64,000 nucleotides of DNA from Polyangiaceae bacterium. Its GTDB lineage: Bacteria > Myxococcota_A > Polyangia > Polyangiales > Polyangiaceae. The position numbers and the translations under genes were made by a program. Where the stretch lies: the NCBI GenBank assembly GCA_025937785.1, contig JAICQQ010000004.1, forward strand, positions 62,001 to 126,000, written 5' to 3'. Under the pieces are notes generated by a model, which was given only the letters and a program-made list of their open reading frames with translations, did not search any database and was not told the DNA's origin. Position 1 is the stretch's first letter. Every line of letters begins with the position of its first letter. This document shows, one piece after another, positions 58,524 to 64,000 of the stretch.

Positions 58524-60371
58524 GTGCCCGCACGTTGCCCGGCCTCCGCGTGGATTCCGCTCCTGGGCGTGGTGGCGGGCTGCGCTCAGAGCGAAGCGGC
58601 AGCCACGACCGAAAACAAGGCTGCGCCCTCCGCGAGCGCGCCGGCGCTGGCTGCGTCCGTGCGCACCGCTCCGTTGTCGAGCGTGGTGGTCGACCACGGG
58701 GAGCTCGACACCCAGGCGCCGACCAGCGCGCCCAAACTCGTGGCGACCACCATCGCCACCACCGTCTACAAGCTGCCCAACCGCGACGCGCGGCGCCTCG
58801 GATACATCCGCTTGGGCGGGGTCGTGGCGCGCGATCCGGCGCCTGTGCCCGGCAAGGGATGCAAGGGCGCGTGGTACAAGATCTATCCGATGGGCTTCGT
58901 GTGCCTCGACGACGCCAGCATCAATCTGGACGATCCCTTGGTGCGCGCCACGCAGCAGCGGCCTCGATTGGAGCAGCCGCTCCCCTACCACTACGGCTTC
59001 GTGCGCGCGACCGCGCCCCAGTACCTCAAGATCCCGACGAAGAAGCAGCAAAGCGAGAGTGAGTTCAAGCTCGACGAACACATCGCCTGGTTCGAAGCGA
59101 ACCGCGCCGAGGTGCAGGGAGTGATCCCGGGCGCGAACGACGTGCCGCTCGACGCACGCGGTATCGCGGTCCCAGGCCTGAAGCAGCCCGCTGGCTTTCG
59201 CCCGGCGCCCGAGCTCTCGACGAACGAACTCTTCGGCGGGCGCCCGGGCGAGGGCGAGGTGCCGTTCTGGCTGAAGGCGGGCCGATCGATCCCCAACGTT
59301 TCGGGCTTCGACGTGCCGGAGTACGCGCTGTTCGCCGATCGCGTACGGCGCAAGACCGGGCTCTCGTTCGTCGATGCGTTCAACACCACGAGCGAGGGTT
59401 TGGAGCGCCGCTTCGCAGTCACCGTGGACATGCGCCTGATCCCGACCACCAAGGTCAAGCCCGACACGGGGTCGCCGTTTCACGGTATCGAGATCACGTC
59501 GGGTATGCACCTGCCGTTCGCGTGGGTGAACAAGCGCGACAAGACGACGTACACCTTGATCAAAGGCACCGACGAAGCGCGCCCGGCAGAAGCCGTGCCG
59601 CGGCGAGCGGTGGTGCCGCTGAGCGGCACGGCGCGCATCAAGGGCGGGGCGCGCTATTATCAGACGCTCAAGGACAAAACCCGCTGGCTGCGCGCTGACG
59701 ATCTCAGCATCGTGGCGTCCCCGCCGCGCTGGCCCGAGTACGCCGAGCGGGGGCAAAAATGGATCGACATTTCGATCCGCCAACAAACCCTGGTGCTCTA
59801 CGAGGGCAAACGCCCATGGTACGCGACCATGGTGTCCACCGGGCGTGACCGCTTCGGCGACCCCAAAAACTCGCTGGCTACGCCGATGGGCGAGTTCGAG
59901 CTGCAGAGCAAACACATCGCTGCGGCCATGGACTCGGAAGAGAACTCGACCGTGTCCGGAGGGCAGAAATCGAAAGCTCCGTCGATGGACGCCGAAGGAC
60001 AGGCCACCGCCGCGCGACTCAAGAAGGCGGTCGACGCCGGTCAGAAGCTGAACGAGGAGGACCAACGGCGCTGGCTCAACGTGCAGAAGGGGCGGCACCC
60101 TGAGTACGGTGTGACGCGCCGGCGCGGCTCGGCGAACTTCGAGCTGCGGGACGTCCCCTGGATCCAGTACTTCGCCGCGGGCTACGCGCTGCACGGCGCG
60201 TATTGGCATGACGTGTTCGGCATTCCGCGCAGCCACGGCTGTATCAACCTCGCGCCGATCGACGCGAGGTTGGTGTTCTCGTGGACGGACCCACCGCTGC
60301 CCGAGGGCTGGCACGGCATCAACATCGGCCACGACATGGGGCAGGGCACGCGCGTATTCATCCACGAGTAA
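58524..60371 (+). CDS. L,D-transpeptidase (YkuD), lipoprotein
   Basis: A 615-residue exported lipoprotein (lipobox VVAGC, Cys near 20). Residues about 70-130 look like an SH3-type domain (TVYKLPNRDARRLGYIRLGG). The YkuD catalytic domain lies near 415-615, with a family-typical HGAYWHDVFGIPRSHGCINL: catalytic His and Cys573 are both present. A charged insertion of about 55 residues (roughly 475-540, Lys/Glu-rich) separates the first strands of the domain from the active-site half. It forms or exchanges 3-3 crosslinks in peptidoglycan or attaches lipoproteins to it. GTG at 58524. Confidence 0.85.
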   Translation: MPARCPASAWIPLLGVVAGCAQSEAAATTENKAAPSASAPALAASVRTAPLSSVVVDHGELDTQAPTSAPKLVATTIATTVYKLPNRDARRLGYIRLGGVVARDPAPVPGKGCKGAWYKIYPMGFVCLDDASINLDDPLVRATQQRPRLEQPLPYHYGFVRATAPQYLKIPTKKQQSESEFKLDEHIAWFEANRAEVQGVIPGANDVPLDARGIAVPGLKQPAGFRPAPELSTNELFGGRPGEGEVPFWLKAGRSIPNVSGFDVPEYALFADRVRRKTGLSFVDAFNTTSEGLERRFAVTVDMRLIPTTKVKPDTGSPFHGIEITSGMHLPFAWVNKRDKTTYTLIKGTDEARPAEAVPRRAVVPLSGTARIKGGARYYQTLKDKTRWLRADDLSIVASPPRWPEYAERGQKWIDISIRQQTLVLYEGKRPWYATMVSTGRDRFGDPKNSLATPMGEFELQSKHIAAAMDSEENSTVSGGQKSKAPSMDAEGQATAARLKKAVDAGQKLNEEDQRRWLNVQKGRHPEYGVTRRRGSANFELRDVPWIQYFAAGYALHGAYWHDVFGIPRSHGCINLAPIDARLVFSWTDPPLPEGWHGINIGHDMGQGTRVFIHE

Positions 60372-60547
60372 CCGATCGATCGACCCCGGCCGGAGAGTTG
60401 GGCTGCCCCGAGGAGCTGGCGTTGGGGCGCGGAAAGGCCGCGACGCTCCACGTCAAAATCGCTCCCACGGGCCCACGGTCGCCCCAGGGCGACCCAGAAA
60501 GTCCGCGCGGCCGTTGACGTTTGGGGCAAGAGGCACATCGTGATCGG

Positions 60548-61390
60548 GTGCGAGCGCCGAAGCGACTTCGATGGGGGCTATTCCTCGCGGTACCCCTGTT
60601 GGGGGTCGAATGCGCCAAGCAGGACGCGCCCACAGCCCAGCCGAACTCCAGCCAACCTGCCCTACACGTGAACACCCCGCCCAAACCTGCCGCGTCCAGC
60701 GAGTCCAAACCGGGTCAGCATCCCGCGTTCCAGGAACGGATCGCGGAACGCGAGCGCTTGGTCAAGCACGCGCTGGAGGCGGAGGGGATCGAAGCGCCCC
60801 ACGTGCTCCAAGCCATGCGTAAGGTGCCCCGCCACCGCTTCGTGCCGGAAGCGAGTCGTGGCGAAGCGTACGCCAACCGGCCGCTGCCGATCGGCTACGG
60901 GCAAACCATCAGTCAGCCGTACATCGTGGCGGCGATGACCGAAGCCGTGCTCCCCGAGGAGACCGATCGCTGCTTGGAGATCGGGACCGGCAGTGGGTAC
61001 CAAGCTGCCGTGCTCGCTGAAGTATGCGAGCGCGTCTTCAGCATCGAGTACTTGCCCGACGTTGCCGCCTACGGCGCCGCCAACCTGCGTGCTCTCGGTT
61101 ACGTCGCGCCGCGCGTCGTGCTGCGGGTGGGCGATGGCTTCCAGGGGTGGCCCGAAGCGGCGCCCTTTCAGGCGATCGTGGTGACGGCGGCGCCGGAGGA
61201 AGTGCCCCAGCCGTTGCTCGATCAGCTGGCCATCGGCGGGCGGCTGGTGATCCCGGTCGGCCCGCGCGAAGGCGTGCAGCAGCTCGAGCGCTGGGTCCGT
61301 CTGCGCGCCGGCCGCGATCGCGAGGCGTTCCGCCGAGAAATACTCATGGGCGTCCGATTCGTGCCATTCCTAGGGGATGCGAAGAACTAG
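60548..61390 (+). CDS. pcm: Protein-L-isoaspartate O-methyltransferase, apparently exported
   Basis: Methylates isoaspartyl residues to start repair of aged proteins. The SAM-binding core is clear: ISQPYIVAAMTEAV, LEIGTGSGYQAAVLAE, VFSIEY and VVTAAPEEVP (family block with the catalytic Ser replaced by Ala/Pro variants). The N-terminus has a basic start, a hydrophobic stretch (GLFLAVPLLGVEC) and a Pro/Ala/Ser spacer before the enzyme begins near residue 60, which implies membrane or envelope localisation, unlike cytoplasmic Pcm. GTG at 60548 is provisional; TTG at 60521 is in frame. Overlaps the next gene by 14 bases. Confidence 0.82.
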   Translation: MRAPKRLRWGLFLAVPLLGVECAKQDAPTAQPNSSQPALHVNTPPKPAASSESKPGQHPAFQERIAERERLVKHALEAEGIEAPHVLQAMRKVPRHRFVPEASRGEAYANRPLPIGYGQTISQPYIVAAMTEAVLPEETDRCLEIGTGSGYQAAVLAEVCERVFSIEYLPDVAAYGAANLRALGYVAPRVVLRVGDGFQGWPEAAPFQAIVVTAAPEEVPQPLLDQLAIGGRLVIPVGPREGVQQLERWVRLRAGRDREAFRREILMGVRFVPFLGDAKN

Positions 61391-62306
61391 GGTCCGAAGG
61401 CACGGGCCCATCCAGCAGCTCGGCGCGCTGGCGCTCGGGGGCACCGTCTTGGCGTTCATGATGCCGTACCCGAGTCTGAGGCATCCCGCGGTGCTGACAC
61501 CGGAGCCCCCAGCGCCCCAGCGCGCCGAAGCAGCCGCGCCGCCGCGGCGCAACCCGCGCGACCCTCAAGCCGAGCCCACACCCGCGCCGGCCCCGGTGCA
61601 GGTCCCGGCAGCGTCCGCCCAGCCAGCGGCCTCGGCGGCCCCCGCGTCGAGCGACTGCCCCGCAGATATGGTGCTGGTGGAAGGGGAGTACTGTACGCAC
61701 GTGCGCCACACCTGCGAGCATTGGCTGGACGACGAGAAGCTTCCGTTCGCGCGTTGCGGTCGCTACGCCCCGCAGGCTCTCTGCGTGGGCAAGCGGGTCC
61801 CGAAGCGGTTCTGCATCGATCGCTTCGAATCCGCCGACGCCGACGGCCTCCCCGTCTACCACCAGAGCTTTCAGCTCGGTCGACAGCGCTGCGCAGCGCA
61901 GGGCAAGCGCCTCTGTAGCGAAAGCGAATGGAATTTCGCCTGTGAAGGCGAAGACATGCTGCCCTATCCCTACGGGACCACGCGACAGCCCGTCTGCAAC
62001 CAGGACAGGAGTGACTTGTTCGAGAACAACCCGAAGCGGCGCATCTTGCGCGATCTCAGGATTTCGAACGACCCGAGCAGCCGCTGCGTCAGCCCGTTCG
62101 GGGTCTACAACATGGTGGGCAATCTCGACGAACCGACGCAGCGCGAAACGGGTCAGCAGCCCAAGTTCAATAACGCGCTGAAGGGGGGGTGGTGGATGGC
62201 CGGGCGCAATCGCTGCCGGCCCGCGACCACCGCGCACGACGATTACTACACCGACATCCAAGTCGGAGTCCGCTGCTGCAAAGATCCGAGCAGCCAGCCG
62301 GGCTGA
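61377..62306 (+). CDS. SUMF/FGE-like secreted protein (membrane-anchored)
   Basis: A 309-residue protein: N-terminal hydrophobic anchor (about 14-34), Ala/Pro-rich stalk to about 90, then a SUMF1-type domain with KRLCSESEWNFACEGEDML, GVYNMVGN and GVRCC. It has many Cys (about 13 in the domain), likely disulfide-linked outside the cell. At the FGE active-site position GGWWMAGRNRC the first catalytic Cys is Ala and the second is Cys, so formylglycine formation is unlikely. ATG at 61377 overlaps the end of the pcm-like gene by 14 bases, suggesting co-translation. Confidence 0.8.
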   Translation: MRRTRVRRHGPIQQLGALALGGTVLAFMMPYPSLRHPAVLTPEPPAPQRAEAAAPPRRNPRDPQAEPTPAPAPVQVPAASAQPAASAAPASSDCPADMVLVEGEYCTHVRHTCEHWLDDEKLPFARCGRYAPQALCVGKRVPKRFCIDRFESADADGLPVYHQSFQLGRQRCAAQGKRLCSESEWNFACEGEDMLPYPYGTTRQPVCNQDRSDLFENNPKRRILRDLRISNDPSSRCVSPFGVYNMVGNLDEPTQRETGQQPKFNNALKGGWWMAGRNRCRPATTAHDDYYTDIQVGVRCCKDPSSQPG

Positions 62307-62499
62307 CGCTTTGACCCGACGGCCGCTCTCGCGAGAGGGCGTAGAATCTCCATTTAATGCAACGGATAAACAATTGATGTAATGGTGGTTTTTAGATGAT
62401 TCTCGGATCTGAGGCAGGTCGCCTCTTTGGGATCCCGCCCGGCAGGCCGTCAAAAGCGCTTGACCATGCTCCTGACTCGCCGAATGGTGCGGATCCAGC
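62307..62499. promoter_or_regulatory. AT-rich promoter region between two SUMF-like genes
   Basis: This 193-base gap starts with a 12-bp palindrome (CTCTCGCGAGAG, 62326-62337), which may end the upstream transcript. Bases 62350-62400 are strikingly AT-rich for this genome (for example TAAACAATTGATGTAATGG), typical of a promoter for the second SUMF-like gene. No reliable -35/-10 pair could be fixed. Confidence 0.4.
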
Positions 62500-63366
62500 G
62501 TGCGCTTCGCTAAGTTCATCGTTCTGCTCCCAGCGCTGGGTCTCACCGGGCTCGGCTGCGAACGCGACCTCGACCTACCGAGCTCTGCGTTGGAGCTACG
62601 CCTTCAGCTCCCCGAAACCGCGGCGGCGCAACCCGGCGCGGTCGAAGCGACTCCCGCCGGCAAGGCGGACTTTCTGGTCCGCTCCCGCGAGGAGCGCGCC
62701 ACGCCCGTGGCGGAAGCTGCCAAGGCGTGTCCAGAAGATATGGTCTTGGTCGAGGGCGAGTACTGCCCGAACGTCGAGCAGCGCTGCCTGCGTTACCTCG
62801 ATCCGCCGGGGCGGTACGAGCAGTTCCGCTGCGCGGAGTACGCGAAACCCGTCTGTCGCTCCAAGGAGCGCAAGCGGCTCCGCTATTGTATCGATCGCGA
62901 CGAATACGCGGAACCTGGCGAGCACCTGCCAGCCAACCACCGCTCTTTCACTCACGCTGAAAAGACCTGCGGGTCGCTCGGCAAGCGAGTCTGCCTGGAG
63001 AGTGAGTGGAACTTCGCCTGCGAAGGCGAAGAGATGCTGCCTTACCCCTACGGGACGAGCCGAGACCCGAGCGCCTGCAACGCCGACCGGACCGATATCT
63101 TGACCTCGGGTGGTGAGCTGCGAGATCTGCGAGCGCCCGCGGGCGCCTACCCGCGCTGCGTCAGCCCCTTCGGCGTCCGCAACCTCTCCGGCAACCTGGA
63201 AGAGTTCGTAGCCATCGATGGCCCTGGCCCCGCGCGGCCGGCCATGAAGGGGGCGTACTGGCAGCCCAGCCGCAACTTCTGCCGCGCCGCCCAGACCGCC
63301 CACGACCGTTTCTACAACGGCACCGAAACTGGCTTTCGCTGCTGCTCCGATCCCGAGGGCGGCTAA
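62500..63366 (+). CDS. SUMF/FGE-like lipoprotein
   Basis: A 288-residue paralogue of the preceding protein. Signal peptide with lipobox GLGC (Cys near 20), short linker, then a SUMF1-type domain: EDMVLVEGEYCPNV, KRVCLESEWNFACEGEEML, FGVRNLSGNLEEF, and GFRCC at the end. At the active-site position GAYWQPSRNFC the first catalytic Cys is Pro, so it is probably a binding protein of the C-type-lectin-like fold. GTG at 62500 gives a proper signal peptide. It converges on argC with the stops overlapping by three bases. Confidence 0.8.
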   Translation: MRFAKFIVLLPALGLTGLGCERDLDLPSSALELRLQLPETAAAQPGAVEATPAGKADFLVRSREERATPVAEAAKACPEDMVLVEGEYCPNVEQRCLRYLDPPGRYEQFRCAEYAKPVCRSKERKRLRYCIDRDEYAEPGEHLPANHRSFTHAEKTCGSLGKRVCLESEWNFACEGEEMLPYPYGTSRDPSACNADRTDILTSGGELRDLRAPAGAYPRCVSPFGVRNLSGNLEEFVAIDGPGPARPAMKGAYWQPSRNFCRAAQTAHDRFYNGTETGFRCCSDPEGG

Positions 63367-64000
63367 GGATAGCTGCCCGCGCCGTCGAGCGTGAGCGCCT
63401 CGTCCCAGCCGAACATCAGGTTCAGGTTCTGCACCGCCTGGCCTGCACCGCCCTTCACCAGGTTGTCGAGCGCGCCAAACGCGAGCACTTCGCGCCGCCC
63501 TCCTTGGAGCTCGCCGCACACCACGCCCACTTCGGCGATGTTCGAGGTGGCCACGGCCACGACCTCGGGTAAGCGGGCCTTCGGCACACGCACGAAGCGC
63601 TCGCCTGCATAAGCGCTCTCGAGCACGTCGCGGAGCTGGGCCTCCGAGACATCGGCGCTCACGGAAAAGAAGCTGGTTGCGAAGATGCCGCGGGTCAGCG
63701 GCACCGAAACTGGGACGAACGAAAGCTCCAGGCTGCGGCCACCCCACAGCTCGAGGTTCTCGACGATTTCCGGCGTGTGGGCGTGCTCGAGGGGCTTGTA
63801 GGTCCTGAGGTTGTGTGCGCGCGTCGGGTGGTGCGTGGTGGCGACGGGGCTGGCGCCCGCACCGCTCGAGCCGGTCAGGGCTACCGTGCGCACGGCCCCC
63901 GTGAGCCAGCCGGCACGCGCAAACGGCGCCAGGGACAGCTCGATGCAGGTCGCGAAGCAGCCCGGGCTGGCCACGTAGTGGGCGCCTGCGAGGCGGGAAC
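63363..64000 (-). CDS. argC: N-acetyl-gamma-glutamyl-phosphate reductase (N-terminus cut by window edge)
   Basis: Third enzyme of arginine synthesis. About 212 codons are visible, covering the C-terminal two thirds. The catalytic Cys is in YVASPGCFATC at the window edge; TGSSGAGASP, HHPTRAHNLRTYKPLEH and HTPEI follow, as in ArgC; FVPVSVPLTRGIF is the family block. The N-terminal NAD(P)-binding part lies beyond the window. No other arginine gene is seen. Confidence 0.9.
   Translation of the reverse strand, partial: SRLAGAHYVASPGCFATCIELSLAPFARAGWLTGAVRTVALTGSSGAGASPVATTHHPTRAHNLRTYKPLEHAHTPEIVENLELWGGRSLELSFVPVSVPLTRGIFATSFFSVSADVSEAQLRDVLESAYAGERFVRVPKARLPEVVAVATSNIAEVGVVCGELQGGRREVLAFGALDNLVKGGAGQAVQNLNLMFGWDEALTLDGAGSYP

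Noticed and set aside
58503-60365. 620-codon minus-strand open frame over the L,D-transpeptidase gene
   Set aside because: Antisense to a protein with an intact SHGCINL active site; composition is typical of a shadow frame.
1-64000. tRNA, rRNA, insertion sequence, prophage or restriction genes
   Set aside because: Nothing matching cloverleaf ends, transposase motifs or phage genes was seen when reading both strands. A covariance-model scan would be needed to exclude small RNAs.

Overview
The window is a GC-rich, densely coded stretch of bacterial chromosome with many GTG/TTG starts. It most resembles a myxobacterium of the Polyangia type (Myxococcota). That is an inference from the gene content: a 3,479-residue TPR protein, several sulfatase-modifying-factor (SUMF) fold lipoproteins, a membrane-anchored Ser/Thr kinase with a long Ala/Pro linker, a fibro-slime lipoprotein, many Cys-containing lipoproteins of unknown role, and a menaquinone (men) operon. 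I saw no tRNA, rRNA, CRISPR array, insertion sequence or prophage.

Layout. 0-8.3 kb: the 5' part of a sugar ABC ATPase, a SUMF-like lipoprotein overlapping an SGNH hydrolase, a 4Fe-4S APS reductase with an N-terminal thioredoxin-like domain, an alpha/beta hydrolase, a RidA protein, a fibro-slime lipoprotein and a DUF362 protein. 8.9-19.3 kb: one giant TPR gene. 19.3-24.3 kb: a leftward run of envelope genes (LysM-esterase, DUF4920 lipoprotein, outer-membrane barrel protein, two paralogous lipoproteins with a CX4CH motif). 24.4-33.5 kb: menaquinone pathway genes. The leftward operon runs from a GbsR-like regulator through menG, menF, menD, menH, menA, menC and menE, almost all joined by overlapping start and stop codons; a hotdog thioesterase converges on its end. 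menB is not in the window. 33.6-35.9 kb: a leftward trio (phosphoesterase, HExxH protein, CblC/MMACHC-like protein). 36-47.7 kb: an SDR, a Ser/Thr kinase, a C45-type hydrolase, a PcrA/UvrD helicase, a Gly/Pro-rich membrane protein and three secreted proteins made of repeats. 47.9-52.3 kb: a CysO-type cysteine-biosynthesis operon. 52.4-64 kb: a Cys-tailed lipoprotein, acyl-CoA synthetase, miaB, gamma-carbonic anhydrase, thiS, VanW protein, L,D-transpeptidase, an apparently exported isoaspartyl methyltransferase, two more SUMF-like proteins and the 3' part of argC.

The most interesting unit is the cysteine operon at 47,977-52,251: Rrf2 regulator, cysK, an E1-like activating enzyme, a CysO-like sulfur carrier, a 94-residue degenerate E1-like protein, a cysM-like synthase and a JAMM peptidase. 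The catalytic E1 lacks the N-terminal Arg-bearing helix normal for the family, and a stop codon just upstream rules out a longer form. That helix is instead present in the separate 94-residue protein, which has lost its nucleotide-binding glycines. The carrier ends in Gly-Gly-Arg, so it would need trimming before activation. Together these suggest a split, two-subunit E1 plus a JAMM-primed carrier.

Two further patterns look undescribed: seven copies of a module with two Cys about 40 residues apart, spread over two translationally coupled exported proteins (44,564-47,676), and four Tudor/agenet-like repeats in a lipoprotein next door (43,621-44,553). All functional statements come from motif recognition by eye; no database search was run.
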